Shown here one piece after another: positions 32,676 through 43,539 of a stretch of 64,000 bases of DNA. Under the pieces are notes generated by a model that saw only the letters and a list, made by a program, of their open reading frames with translations, was not told the DNA's origin and searched no databases. How positions within the stretch are numbered: position 1 is the first letter of the stretch; each line of letters begins with the position of its first letter. The stretch comes from Coenobita brevimanus (Eukaryota > Arthropoda > Malacostraca > Decapoda > Coenobitidae): assembly GCA_032717465.1 (NCBI GenBank), contig CM064653.1:37306603-37370602 (forward strand), written 5' to 3'. The position numbers and the translations under genes are program-made.

Positions 32676-33035
32676 CAGTAATCCCTCTAATATCCGGACG
32701 CCCAATAACCGAACATCCCCACTAACCGAACCTTATCGTCCTGGGATCAAACATTCCCAAAATGGTCCGAAAATCCAAAAAAATTGGGAAAAAAATCGAT
32801 TTTTTGCCGTCCGTAATTTGAACTTGCCGCGCGCGCCGCGTGAGAGCATTGTTTTGGTTCGTCATTCCTCCGACGTCCGATAGAGCGCCGCTGCATCCTC
32901 CCCACTTCCCGCCTGTCTCTCACCGCGACAAGACCTACGCTCTTCGTCATGGCTGCCCACGTGCTCGCTTTTGTGGTGGTGCCGTACTTGCTGCAAGGCC
33001 TCCTGCTGCTCTCTGCCCTACTCTTAGTGTGTGTG

Positions 33036-34826
33036 ATGATGGCCCCGCCTCCTGAGAAAAGGAAGAGAGTGGTGTTGACTCTGGAGAAGAAACGGGAGAT
33101 ATTGGAGAAGGTTGATGCGGGTTGGTCTTCCTCTCGCATTCTCCGCGAGTTCAACCTGGCCCGGTCGACTTTGTTTGATATCAAGCGTTCCCGAGACAAG
33201 CTCATGCAGTACACGGCTGACTTCTCGTCGAGAAGCAAACGCAACGTGGAGAGGAAGGTTATGTTTACTCCCAAGTATGCAGAGATCGACCGCTCCACGT
33301 TGATTTGGTATCGACAGCAACGTGCAGCTGGTGTGATGGTACATGGAACGGAGCTGAAGGCTGCTGCTGAGAAGTTTGCAAGGCTTCACGACGCCCTAGA
33401 CTTCAAGGCATCCGAGGGTTGGCTCTTCGCGTTCAAGTTGCGACATGGCCTTACTAACCGTAAAGCACATGGCGAAGCATTGGACGCTAACGAGGATGGA
33501 GTGGACGAGTTTCGGCACAAGGTGAAAGGCTTGATCGACAGGGAGGGCCTCACTCTCGGTCAAGTCTATAACGCTGACGAAACTGGCCTATTCTATCGCT
33601 CGGTGCCAACGAACACTCTCGCCGATGAGACGGAGAAGCGTGTACCTGGCCGCAAGCTTTCTAAGGAACGGATATCTGCTTTGTGTTGTGCCAATGCTAA
33701 CGGCATGCACCGGCTTAAGCCCGTTATTGTTGGCCGTGCAAAGCAGCCTCGGTGCCTTCGTGGGGTGATGGATGTCCTTCCTGTCGTATGGTACCATTCT
33801 TTGAAAGCATGGTTCACAGCTGTGATTTTCAAAGACTGGTTTCACCATCACTTCGTCAAGGAGGTCATACATTACCAGACGAAGACACTGGGAATTCCTT
33901 GCGACCAGGTAAAGGCTCTCCTTCTCCTCGACAATGCACCTGCCCACCCGTGCGACAAGGACTTGGTTGCTGAGAATGGCCGTATTAGGTGCATGTTTCT
34001 GCCACCTAATACGACTGCTCTCATTCAACCAATGGACCAAGGAGTGATCGTGGCAACAAAGCGCCTGTACCGTCGGAAGTTCCTGGACGAGGTGATGGTG
34101 GTTCTCGAGGACGAGGACGAGCGCAGGGAAGGACGTGACACTCGAGGCAAGCGGACTTTGGAAAACCTTCGCCGCTACAACATCAAGTCTGCGCTGTACA
34201 ACTGGGCTAGTGCATGGAAGGAAGTCCCTGTGAAAACTCTTGAAAATGGTTGGTCTCGTCTGCTTCTCGGAACAGATGTGGAGTACGATTTCCTAGGGTT
34301 TGACGTGGATGACTTCCATGCACGGCTACGTACGCACGGCGACGATGTTGATGTGGACGATGTTCGTGAGTGGTTGGACGACGACGAGGGCGATCCTGGA
34401 TATCAGACGTTGTCTGATATCGAGATCGCGTCTTCGGTTGCTGGTGTCAGTCCCGAACTTGAAGATTCCGACGACAAAGGCGATGATGATGCAGACTCCG
34501 CCCAGCAGGACACTACTCCAGCCATCCCCAAGCTGAGCGCACTCCGGGAACATCTAGAGTTCGTCCTAGACTACCTGGAACACCCGGACTGCGACAGGGA
34601 GATGGGGCCCTTGGGACTCGTGGAGGAAGTGCGTGCTTTCCGGCAGCGCATCATCAATCGCCAGAATCGTCGGTCCTTGCGTCAGTCAACGATTGACAGT
34701 TTTTTCAGGCCCGTGACCCCGCTGTGCCAAGCCCTGGTTCCACTCCGTTGCCTCCCCAAGACAGGCCCTCATGCTCCGAGCCACAGCCCAGCACATCAGC
34801 TACAGTGGAGTCACCGCTCGACGTGA
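33036..34826 (+). CDS. Tigger/jerky-like transposase (CENP-B HTH, DDE superfamily)
   Basis: The frame is open from 32949 (625 codons), but the first 29 residues are hydrophobic and unlike the family. I take the adjacent ATGs at 33036/33039 (PPPEKRKRVVLTLEKKRE) as start. Numbering from 32949: psq-type helix-turn-helix at about 40-90 (ILEKVDAGWSSSRILREFNL), CENP-B/Tc5-type HTH at about 115-175, DDE catalytic core with YNADETGLFYR (D210), LLLLDNAPAH (D328) and IQPMDQGVI (D363), then an acidic region and QSTIDSFF (579-586), a PIP-box-like PCNA-binding motif known from pogo. It would cut and paste the element at TA sites. No stop interrupts the domains. After residue 588 the frame gives an atypical tail; the neighbouring frame to 34936 looks more native (ending LSGSDSE), so a one-base indel near 34713 is likely. 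Confidence 0.9.
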   Translation: MMAPPPEKRKRVVLTLEKKREILEKVDAGWSSSRILREFNLARSTLFDIKRSRDKLMQYTADFSSRSKRNVERKVMFTPKYAEIDRSTLIWYRQQRAAGVMVHGTELKAAAEKFARLHDALDFKASEGWLFAFKLRHGLTNRKAHGEALDANEDGVDEFRHKVKGLIDREGLTLGQVYNADETGLFYRSVPTNTLADETEKRVPGRKLSKERISALCCANANGMHRLKPVIVGRAKQPRCLRGVMDVLPVVWYHSLKAWFTAVIFKDWFHHHFVKEVIHYQTKTLGIPCDQVKALLLLDNAPAHPCDKDLVAENGRIRCMFLPPNTTALIQPMDQGVIVATKRLYRRKFLDEVMVVLEDEDERREGRDTRGKRTLENLRRYNIKSALYNWASAWKEVPVKTLENGWSRLLLGTDVEYDFLGFDVDDFHARLRTHGDDVDVDDVREWLDDDEGDPGYQTLSDIEIASSVAGVSPELEDSDDKGDDDADSAQQDTTPAIPKLSALREHLEFVLDYLEHPDCDREMGPLGLVEEVRAFRQRIINRQNRRSLRQSTIDSFFRPVTPLCQALVPLRCLPKTGPHAPSHSPAHQLQWSHRST

Positions 34827-35319
34827 GTTTGCGGCTGTCTTCAGAGTCTTCTGTAGTCGGTACGCCATCACCACTACCCACCGATGCACCCCTTGGACGC
34901 CTGCCAGTGATACTCTCGGGCTCTGACAGTGAATAAACAGCAAGAAATTCTCCACTAGACCACACGGGAATTTTGAGTGTTGTGCAGTGAAAAAACGGTG
35001 TGTTGTGTTAAGGTTTTCAAGTTGGGAGAAAAGACTAAGTAGAAAAGAAATTTAACGTAACTAACCTTCTTTGTTTTGGCTTTGGAAACTTAAAAAAACT
35101 TGGGAAAAGTTAATGTGCAACACTTAAATTTAATGGAACATTATTTGGACTAAAGTGAACACTGTGAAAAGAACGGACTTCTGTGTGTTAGTGACTAAGT
35201 TCAGTGCAAGACTTCAGGAAGAGTGTAGTGCAAGTGCTTCAGGAAATCGTTCTTACTGTCAGAGTCCGAGAGGAGGCGGTTATTCATCGAGGTGGCCAGG
35301 GACTTGCTGTAAGTAGCCA

Positions 35320-35445
35320 AAATGTTTCATGTTGTACTATTTTCCATACTATATTTACCAGAATGTTTCATATTGTATTTTTTCCCATACTATACTTACC
35401 AGAAAGTGTCATACTGTACTTCTTTCCATACTAAACTTACCTCAT
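35320..35445. repeat. three ~41-bp direct repeats in the Tigger 3' region
   Basis: Units containing TTTCAT.TTGTA, TTTTCCCATACT and ACTTACCAGAA recur three times between the transposase and the right TIR. Confidence 0.75.
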
Positions 35446-35911
35446 GCATGTGCAGTAGGAATGTGTTTTTCAGAGTTCGGTTAGGTTCGGTTAGGTTAGG
35501 TTCGGTTAGAGTCCATAAGTACCAGAATGTTTATTAATGTATGAACATACTTCTAAACCCACATTTTATGTGTCTATTGCATTTATTTCAGTCATTTATG
35601 TGCCTTATTGGTGTGATTTGGGTGTTAAATAGGTGCTATGCATGTCCGGAGGGAGTTGTATAGGTGTTTCTCTGTGTTAGGGTCCGTAAGTACAAGTCCA
35701 TAAGCTGGGGCCCAATATCCGGACAAAACCAATATCCGAACCTACCGATGGCTCTATTGATCCGGATATTGGAGTGATTACTGTATTCTGCTTTTGAAAT
35801 ATTAGCTGTATAATAAACAGAAAAATCAAATAAATGAAATAAAAAAAATCAAATCAGATTTTTTTTAAAATGATTTTTTTATTTAAAAAATCCAAAAAAT
35901 CACCAACCCTG

Positions 35912-36345
35912 ATTTAATCTCATCTGAATGATGCAATTTTTTTTATGACTGTATGCTTTTGGTTAACTTTCAGGCAGTTTTATTCAGTTTTGGAGATCTC
36001 TGTCGTAGTGAAGGAGCTAGAAACTCTCTCCCAGTAACCTCATCAGTATATACTTCTTTTCTTTTCTTCCCCCCTCCTCCTCTTCTCCCAGATCTGGAGA
36101 AACCACATAGCGTATGAGTTAAAATTATATACTTGGCCACCTTATCTTGACTGGGATAATTGTAATAATGCAGCTTATTTCCAATAGCTCATTGGCAAAA
36201 AACCAAGATAGTAACCTCAAAATCCATTTCTTAGCAGTTGTTGATGATTAATTCTATATTCTGGTGTTAATCTCATGTTGAATGGATACCAAGTTTAGAC
36301 CTAATTAAAATTGACAATGTGTAATGTTTGTTTCCATATTTGCAG
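35912..36345. other. probable intron of the candidate host gene, no repeats recognised
   Basis: Lies directly upstream of the candidate exon at 36346. Nothing else was recognised. Confidence 0.3.
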
Positions 36346-36489
36346 GTCACTTTGATGAGACCCTCCATGACCCAGCTGGAGTTAATGGCCTAGACTCAGC
36401 CAGCCTGTCCTCCAAGATTGAAACCCCCAATGTGAAAAAACGACACAGGCGGATGAAGAGCAGTGGGAATAAGAATGCAGAATGTGAAG
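36346..36489 (+). CDS. candidate exon 1 of an unidentified host gene
   Basis: Acceptor CCATATTTGCAG ends at 36345 and donor GAAG|GTAAGG starts at 36490. The 144-bp exon is open in only one frame (the other two stop early). That frame enters with two bases and leaves one, so the exon is phase 1-1. It encodes HFDETLHDPAGVNGLDSASL, then SSKIETPNVKKRHRRMKSS and GNKNAECE, i.e. an acidic part followed by a basic, nuclear-localisation-like cluster (KKRHRR). I do not recognise the protein. The same phase in the candidate exons at 42684 and 47220 suggests that they splice together. Confidence 0.5.
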
Positions 36490-36703
36490 GTAAGGGTTAG
36501 ATACTTGTGTCTCTTCCTCTTCAGCCTGATGACATTACATTCTTGCAGCAACTAGATGGTTTTGTTCAGCTTAAAATACATTTTTCAAACTGGAAGGGTT
36601 AGATATAGCCTTAATTAACCCCATCAGTTCCAGATGTCTTCCCAAAGTTGAGTAAAATCATCTGGAGGTGACTGTAATGAAATAAATAAATGTATCATTG
36701 TAG

Positions 36704-36803
36704 NNNNNNNNNNNNNNNNNNNNNNNNNNNNNNNNNNNNNNNNNNNNNNNNNNNNNNNNNNNNNNNNNNNNNNNNNNNNNNNNNNNNNNNNNNNNNNNNN
36801 NNN
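36704..36803. other. assembly gap, 100 N
   Basis: Exactly 100 N, the usual placeholder for a gap of unknown size. It cuts a family A LINE on its right side. Confidence 0.98.
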
Positions 36804-37465
36804 CCCTTTTCCTTTGTACAAGGGAATAATTATACCTGACTTCCAATCCTCCGAGACTCTACCTTCCTCCCAGGCCAATCTGCACATCTTCCACATCCGT
36901 TCTACCACTGTCTCTCCCCCATGCTTCAGCATTTCACCACACACTCCATCAATTCCTGGGGCTTTCCCCAATTTAACTTTCTTCATTGCTTCCACAACTT
37001 CTATCCTACTGATTTCTTCCTGTCTTCTCACCCTCCTTCTCCCAGCCATTCCCCAGCCACTTACTCTCATTACTTCCATCCTCTATGTTCAACAGTTCCT
37101 TAGTGTTCTCTCTATCTGCTCACTTTTTCTCCCTTCTCCACTAGTAATCTACCATTTTCATCTTTCATTCCCCTGCTAACTTCACTGTCACCTTGTCTTC
37201 CTCTCTTCACCTCTTTCCAGAACATTTTCTTAGTCCCTCCACTTTACACTCAAATTCCTTCCAAATTCCTCATCCACTTTCTTCTTACTCTCTCTTACTA
37301 ATCTTTTCACCTCTCTTTCTTTCTACATATAACTCTCTCTTCCGCCTCTCAACTTCTTCCACGCCCCTATTTCTCATCCATTCATTGTATGCTTTCTTCT
37401 TTTGTGCCACAACCTGTCTCACCTCTTCAGTCCACCATGCTGTTCCTTGTACCCCCCTCAGTCTT
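36804..37465 (-). mobile_element. LINE family A copy 4, linker and RT start, cut by the gap
   Basis: Minus strand: linker remnants (37465-37080), then EEISRIEVVEAMKKVKLGKA, PGIDGVCGEMLKHGGETV and DWKSGIIIPLYKGKG, running into the N gap at 36803. The linker is broken by indels. About 37440 carries the WW(T)EEV-type linker motif (AWWTEEV). Confidence 0.85.
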
Positions 37466-37559
37466 CTCTTATTATTATTATTGTTATTTTAAGCATACTA
37501 CTTCCACCTGGCTTTTGTGGAGGGGTTAGGTATATCTTTCCCAGCTAATTTCTAAAAAT

Positions 37560-38990
37560 AATTTGAGTTTTTAGTGACAGATTCCCAGCCTTCACAGTTT
37601 ATGGCCAAGTGTAGCTTGATTGGGAGGGTAATTTTGACTAGTAACCAAGGAGACATTCCATACTCATGACCAGGGCTCTCTGTAAAATCTCTAACCCCTT
37701 TTCTGTTAATGACCAGGTGTAGTCAGATTGGAAGGGTGATTTTGAGTAGTAACCAAGGAGACTTATGACCAAGGCTGTTCGTAAAGATCCTTAACCCCTT
37801 TTCAGTTACTTTATGGCCAAGTGTAGAGATTGGAAAGGTAATTTTGACTAGTAACCAAGGAGCTTCATGACCAAGGCTGTTCGTAAAGAGCCCTAACCCC
37901 TTTTCAGTTACTTTTTTGGCAGGTGTAGTCAGATTAAATCATTCCATAACTAAGGTTCATAAAATTCCATGCAAAGACTATGTAAAGATTTCTAACTCCC
38001 TTTCAGTTACTTTATGGCTGTGTAGTCAGATTGAGATGGTAATTTGGGCTAGTAACCAAGGAGACTCATTCCTTAACAAAGGCTAAAATTCCATGCAAGA
38101 ATAGACTTATGTAAAGATCCTTAAGCCTTTTTTCAGTTAATGTATGGCCAAATGTAGAGATTGGAAAAGTAATTTTGACAGGTAACCAAGGAGACTCATG
38201 ACCAAGGCTCTTTATATATCTCTGACCCTTTATTCAGTTACTTCTTGGCCAAGTGTAGTCAGAGTGGAAAGGTAATTTTGACTAGTAACCAAGGAGACTC
38301 ATTCTCTAAGACTCAAATTTCATGCGACAACTTTTCAAAGATCCCTAACTCTGTTTTAGTTAATGCCAGGTGTAGTCAGATTGATGCTTTTGATGCGTAT
38401 TTTGACTAGTAACCAAGGAGACTCATGACCAAAGCCCTATGTAATGATCCCTAGCCTGATTCCAGTTACTTTATGGACAAGTGTAGTCAGATTGGGAAGG
38501 TAATTTCGACTAGTAACCAAGGAGACTCACAACCAAAGCCCTATGTAGTGATCCTTAGCCTAATTTCAGTTACTTTTTGGCCAAGTGTAGGCAGATAGGA
38601 ATGGTAATTTTGACTAACCAGGGAGACTCATTCCCTAACTAAGGCTAATATTCCATACAGGAACTATGTAAAGATCCCTCACCCCTTTTCAATAAGCTGA
38701 TGGCAAGTAGTAGTCAGATTGATGGTAATTTTGACTAGTAACCAAGGAGGCAAATTCCTTACTCATGACCAAGGAGGCTCTTCATAATTTTCAGTTTATG
38801 GCAAAGCAGTCAGATCGGGGGGGGGGGGTAATTCTGGCTATTAACCAAGGAGACTTATTCTTTACTCATGACCAAGGCTTTGTAAAGATCCCTAGCCCTT
38901 TTTCAGTTAATTGATGGGCAGGTGTAGTCAGATTAGGAGGGCAGTTTTGACTAATAACCAAGGAGACTGTCACAATAGCTTTGCCCAGGT
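37560..38990. repeat. degenerate ~100-130-bp tandem array with AGTAACCAAGGAGACTC
   Basis: About twelve units, each with some version of CCCCTTTTCAGTTACTTTATGG, CCAAGTGTAGTCAGATTGG, AAGGTAATTTTGACTAGTAA and CCAAGGAGACTCATGACC. Unit length varies from about 95 to 170 bp and identity is moderate, so the array is old. A G13 run lies near 38817. The AGTAACCAAGGAGACTC word also occurs far outside the array. Confidence 0.85.
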
Positions 38991-41045
38991 GTTCATTCCT
39001 TTGTAAATTATTTCACATAGCTCATTGGCAGGAAAAAAGCAATGGTATGGCTGTACAGTCATCCCATAGCACTTCTTTGTGACTAGCATCATGTTCTAGT
39101 GTTTATCTGATTACAATTCAGCATTCAGAATGGAGAGATGGCAATTTTAGGCCAAGGTAAAGTAAAAGCAAGCTAGTAACGAAGGAGACTCGTAGCACTT
39201 GTTCATGACTAGCATCAAATTTTAGTTGTAAATTGGAATAGTAACCAAGGAGACTTATTCTTGACTCAAAACCACAGCTCGTCAGATGCAACCACATCTT
39301 CGTATTTTTTGTGGGAGTGACCAGTCAGATTTTAGTAGTTGTAAATTGGAATAGTAACCAAGGAGACTCATTCCTAACTCATAACTACAGCTCGTCAGAT
39401 GCATACACATCTTCGTATTTTTTTGCAGGAGTGACTGATTCAGAAGTGGCTATAGGTATAAAAATAACTTTCCACTTTGAATACTTGGCTGTAACAAAAT
39501 TTTATTAGAATATGATGCTATGCCCTTCTTTTTTGGTTTAAAATATCATAGCATCATGAATTTTGAATTGTAACTGTAGATGAGTAGAATGTTGCTAGTC
39601 ATGAAGAAGTGCTGTGGAAAGGGTACTCTATAGCATTACCTTTTTCTGCCACTGAACTGTGTGAGATTGACTGCGTAAGGCAAAATATAGGCCAAGTAGA
39701 AGGTAGAAGTAGTAGTGCTATTTACTGTATAACTGTCTACTCTAAATGTGAATAATTTGTATTATGTTCCTACAATCATTGCATGGTGTTCCTGTGGCAG
39801 CCTTGGGTTTGTGTGGGTGTAAGTGAAGTACAAGAAAGCAGGGTTCCAGAGAGATGGCAGTGTGATGGCGGTTCAAGAGGAGTGAAGGGAGACTGCCTGG
39901 AGAACTCAGAGTAGCAGAGGGGCCACGACTGCTTGGAGAGGTTGAAATCTGTTGTGATGTGTATAGTACTGTCTCCTGTCTCTCCTGTCTTTGTTTCCTG
40001 TCTCTTGTCTGTCCCTCTTGTCTTTTTCTCTCTCATGTCACTCTCTCTTGTCTGTCTCTTATCTGTCTATCTCTTATCTGTCTCTTTTCTGTCTTTCTCT
40101 TGTCTGCCTCTCCTGTCACTCCTGATTGTCTGTTAGTGTAGGCAGGTAACTATGGAGGGTTGAATTGAGCAAGGACACTCATTCTTACATTATAGCCAAG
40201 AATGAGATGGAGGGATGGAGTGAAGAGATGGGGGGGGGGGTGTAAGTTGGAGGGATGGAGAGTAGATACAAGTAGATATGGGAGTGAGAATGTGTATACG
40301 AGGGATGAGTGTGGGTAGATATGGTGGAGGGAGGGTGTGAGTTGGAGGGATGGAGATGAGAGGGGGGGGGTGAGTTGGAGGGATGGAGATGAGAGGGGGG
40401 GGTGAGTTGGAGGGATGGAGATGAGAGGGGGGGGTGAGTTGGAGGGATGGAGATGAGAGGGGGGGGGTGAGTTGGAGGAATGGCAGTGAAATGGCAGAGG
40501 ACAGGACAGTGTTGAGGAAATTTGTGGCCACACCTTACAGGATTAAGATGTCTGGCAATAGATAGATTAGATAGATATATTCCTGAATTTCCAGCAAGCA
40601 CACTGTATTGATGTGGGAGTGGTAGTTATGTCCAGTGAAAACATGTAGTAACCAAGGAGACTCATTCATACCTCCATAACTATAAAATTAATGAAACTGT
40701 AATTAATTAAGTACTAAATTTGTGAGAATGGGCCAGTTCCACCTGGTGAAGGACAGACTACAGTATAGCTAAGTGGCAAGATTATTTTTTCCTTGGTTAA
40801 GAAATCTAAGTGAGATGGAAACATAGATTTTACTCTTAAATTGGTATGGCTTTTTGTCCTTTTGTGGAGGGATACAGCTTAATGCCAGATTGACATTATC
40901 TTGCCTGTACACCTTTCTCATAGCCCAGTGGTCAGCAACCCTTAAAGCTACAAGAGCCATTTAGTTTAAAGTTTCAAAAAATGTAGTACTCTTGGAGCCG
41001 CAATACAAAAAATTCTCACTGAAATCTGCAGTATTCTAAACAAAA
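38937..41045. repeat. first copy of a ~2.1-kb duplicated segment
   Basis: Matches 61894-64000 base for base with scattered substitutions and small indels (roughly 97-98% identity by eye), starting exactly at the base after the second N gap. It includes LINE A 3' sequence, the G-rich VNTR and the start of the hAT MITE. Confidence 0.95.
40190..40580 (+). mobile_element. LINE family A 3' end with an expanded internal minisatellite
   Basis: The sense 3' end of family A is recognisable: GGCCACACCTTACAGGATTA, TGTCTGGCAATAGATAGATT. Upstream, the last coding/3' UTR stretch is amplified as a ~32-36-bp unit (GGTGAGTTGGAGGGATGGAG plus ATGAGAGGGGGG) about five times at 40325-40490. Confidence 0.75.
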
Positions 41046-41379
41046 CATTACGGTAATACTGTTTGATCTACTTATAGTATATTGTAGATCTTTTCAAAGT
41101 TTCATAAAAATGTAGTACTCTTGGAGCCGCAATACAGAAAATTCTCATAAACCGAAATCTGCAGTATTCTAAATCTAAACAAAACATTACGGTGATATTG
41201 TTTGATCTGCTTATAGTATAGATCTTATCAAAGTTGAATGAAAAATCTAATGTTGCCTTGCATGTATAATATGATGCCTTTGTTCTGAAAGAATAAATGG
41301 TTATTTATGAAGCTCCTGGAGCCGCAAAAGTGTCCTAAGAGCCTCGTGCGGATTCTGAGCCGCAGGTTGCCGACCTCTG
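40926..41379. mobile_element. hAT-type MITE (454 bp)
   Basis: Ends CAGTGGTCAGCAACC and the inverse of GGTTGCCGACCTCTG are typical hAT termini. Flanks TCATAGCC (40918-40925) and CCATAGCC (41380-41387) are an 8-bp target duplication with one mismatch. No coding capacity. The interior carries a ~128-bp direct repeat (GTAGTACTCTTGGAGCCGCA at 40984 and 41112). A second, truncated copy in the duplicated segment starts at 63863. Confidence 0.85.
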
Positions 41380-41489
41380 CCATAGCCCTTCTTTAGCATA
41401 ATTAACAAGTCATTTAGATACGTGTGTTAGAACAGTTAACAGACTATACAGTAGACTATGCAAGAAAGATTAGGGAACAGTTGATACGT

Positions 41490-42045
41490 TATGACCTAAG
41501 TTTTATCCAGTGTGGGTGAAGGCATTGGTAAAGTATACGGTATATCTACATAGGTGCAGTCATAGAAATTTACTGTCCATTGCATTGGGCATGTGGAGAG
41601 AATGGAGGATGACAACTGGATGCAGTGGGGGAGAGGTGTGTGTGTTGAAGGTAGAGTTAAGGGGTAAATTGAGATGGTTTTGGGAGGCAGGATGGGGCTG
41701 AAGTGTATTGGTGTTGTGATGTGAAGGGGGTAGACTGAGATGGTTTGGGAGGAAGGATGAGACTGGAGTGTAGTGGTGTTGTGATTAGGAGGGGTAGAGT
41801 GAGATGGTTCGGGCATGTGGAGAGGATGGGGGATGACATTTGGGTGCGGAGGTTAGAGGTGTGAGCATGGAGGGTAAAGTTGAGAGGCAGACTGAAAGAC
41901 CTGGGATGAAGTCAGTGTCCTCAGGGATAAAGGGCTGGACAGAGAAGCTGCTAGAGATCAAGCAGCATGGAGAACCGCCATTAGGTGATCAAGGGTGATG
42001 TATGGAAGCATCTTGGAGTTTGTATAAATGATTGAATGAAGGAAA
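41490..42045 (+). mobile_element. LINE family G 3' end, internally duplicated
   Basis: Shares with 43540, 50640 and (inverted) 57730 the block GTTGAGAGGCAGACTGAAAG, ACCTGGGATGAAGTCAG, GACCTCAGGGATAA-like text, GCTGCTAGAGATCAAGCAGC and GCCATTAGGTGATCAAGG. AGATGGTTCGGGCATGTGGA is the remnant of the RWFGHVER coding motif, present in two to three tandem partial copies (41580-41820). Confidence 0.65.
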
Positions 42046-42104
42046 TAAGTTCCTTTTTGCCCGCTCCATTAGGCGGGTAAAGCTGTTGAGGTATAAATGT
42101 AAGT

Positions 42105-42151
42105 CTGTCTATCTATCTATTGCCAGACGCCACAGTCCCATAAGGGGTGGC
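42105..42151 (-). mobile_element. LINE family A 3' terminus fragment
   Basis: CTATCTATCTATTGCCAGAC followed by GCCACAGTCCCATAAGGGGT: the inverted sense end of family A. Only ~45 bp long. Confidence 0.6.
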
Positions 42152-42683
42152 TATTTGACTTTGAGTTATTTATTTTATGGTGCTTCCTCTATTATTTCTT
42201 GCCCTGTCCTTCCTTTCTGCACCCTTCCTCACTCCAGCATAAGGTGAAAAAGATCAGGATGAAGGAAAATGAAGATTGTTCCTAGCTAGTTTGCTGTTTG
42301 CATTTGCTTAACTTGAATAGGGAAGTAGCATTATACTGTATAGGAATAAATGCATTGGTTACTAGGCATATTTGGGTGTTAACATATTTCACTGAGAAAC
42401 TTATTTACTAGAGCCCTTAACTCAGTTTTGGGTTCATGCTTATCTGGATATGAATCTAGGAGACTTCATGCTAAAATTCCCCTTCTGCAGTCCACCATCC
42501 TCCTCCTGAAAGATAGGTAGATATGTGTATGGCAAGAATATTAACTGATAGACTCCTTGAAATGGCTGGTTTGATACAGCCTTCAGTATGTCCTTCAGCC
42601 TAAGATTTAACTAGTGTTGATGGTTGAGGTAGCACTGGCATTGTAGTACAAAGGTGGAGTTGTAAAGCATGTTTGTACTTTAG

Positions 42684-42854
42684 GGCAGTACGACGAGGGC
42701 AGCTTGATGACAGAGAAGGCCACCCCTGCTGTGGTGGTGTCGGGTGGTAGACATCCACCACCACCACCACCACCACCACTAGTGATGAAGGGGAGCAACT
42801 TGGCTGAATACTACAAGATGAGTACATTTAAAAATGTTATACTTAATCACTTAG
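42684..42854 (+). CDS. candidate exon 2 of an unidentified host gene
   Basis: Acceptor GTTTGTACTTTAG ends at 42683. Donors are possible after 42821 (ATGA|GTACAT) or 42854 (TTAG|GTGCCA); both leave one base, so the exon is phase 1-1 like its neighbours. Only this frame is open through the segment. It encodes QYDEGSLMTEKATPAVVVSG, a run of eight prolines from a CCA repeat (42750-42780) and LVMKGSNLAEYYKMS. Not recognised. The CCA microsatellite could mean the open frame is partly fortuitous; the shared phase argues for a real exon. Confidence 0.38.
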
Positions 42855-43309
42855 GTGCCAGTCAGTTGAAATAACCATTGATGGGCCAGTGGAGTGTTTT
42901 ATACATAATGTATAGTTTTCTGTAAATCTTGCTGTGGTGCTGCTTTTGCTAATTGCCTGTTGGTGCAGAACTTGCCTCAGTAGGTGTTAGTCAAAATGCA
43001 CTGCAACTTGTGCTTAAATAGCTGAGGAAGCGAAAGTTGCAAGAATCATGCAGAACATTAAAAACTCAATTTTGCTAAGTGGAATTATTTGCAGTAAGTG
43101 TGCTGCAGTTAAATTGGCAGTGCTAACAACCATATTCCAGGAAATGATCACTGCCACCCCTTGTGCCTTAGGTTTTTCTTAAATTTTTCATATGGTTTTA
43201 AGTCTTTGGAGACTTGCAACAGAAGCCATATAGCCATTATTACCCCATCAGTAAATAAAATATCCCCAGAGCTGGATAAAACCATTGGCTGTGGCAGGAG
43301 TGAATTAAC

Positions 43310-43440
43310 ACACAACAGGAAGCTCCCTGACATCTCTTCCGTAATGATTTATTTTAGGGGTTAAACTTGAGTCAGTTGGAGACCCCTGCATTCAAAAGGA
43401 AGCTCCCTAACACCTCTTCCTTAGCTATTTATCTAGGGAA
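43310..43440 (-). repeat. two copies of a short dispersed module
   Basis: GGAAGCTCCCTGACATCTCT (43319) and GGAAGCTCCCTAACACCTCT (43399) are followed by TTCCGTAATGATTTATT-like text. The inverse, AATAAATCAATAAGGAAGAG followed by GTGTTAGGGGAG, occurs at 45064 and again at 45165. Function unknown. Confidence 0.6.
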
Positions 43441-43539
43441 ATCAGTGGTGTGATAGTAAAGCCTTGTCTTATGTGCAGATTTCTAAGTTCCATTGGTACT
43501 TGTTGTTCTCTCAAATGCCTTGATTTTATATTTAATGGA

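Larger units (their letters stand above)
32676..35783 (+). mobile_element. complete Tigger/pogo-type DNA transposon (3108 bp)
   Basis: Flanked by TA (32674-32675 and 35784-35785), the target duplication of Tc1/mariner-superfamily elements. The left end CAGTAATCCCTCTAATATCC and the inverted right end CAGTAATCACTCCAATATCC agree at 18 of 20 bases. It carries one long transposase frame. The 3' non-coding part holds three ~41-bp direct repeats (35320-35445) and a short TTAGG-like tract (35476-35510). A relic of the same family lies at 3286-3384. Confidence 0.92.
30322..35911. mobile_element. putative old TIR element hosting a LINE and a Tigger
   Basis: CAGGGTTGGCATTGATTAAA at 30322 and the inverted end AAAAAATCACCAACCCTG at 35894-35911 could be terminal inverted repeats (CAGGGTTGG / CCAACCCTG). 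AATCA/TGATT-rich subterminal sequence adjoins both. CAGGG-type ends suggest hAT. The candidate 8-bp flanks TAATGATC and ATTTAATC match at only 4 of 8 positions, so the pairing is tentative. Inside lie a family F LINE (30400-32190) and a complete Tigger element (32676-35783). Confidence 0.35.

Noticed and set aside
32949..33035. Hydrophobic 29-residue N-terminal extension of the Tigger transposase as a signal peptide
   Set aside because: A nuclear transposase has no use for one, and family members start near PPPEKRKR; the extension is taken as 5' UTR that happens to be open.
39776..40141. Frames in TCTCTTGTCTGTC-rich DNA (both copies)
   Set aside because: Low-complexity pyrimidine tract with different peptides in each frame; no conservation of frame between the two duplicated copies.
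40150..40601. Proline/serine-rich minus-strand proteins over the G-rich VNTR (also 63099-63538, 53828-54505)
   Set aside because: Reading of the VNTR on the wrong strand; no start context or domain.
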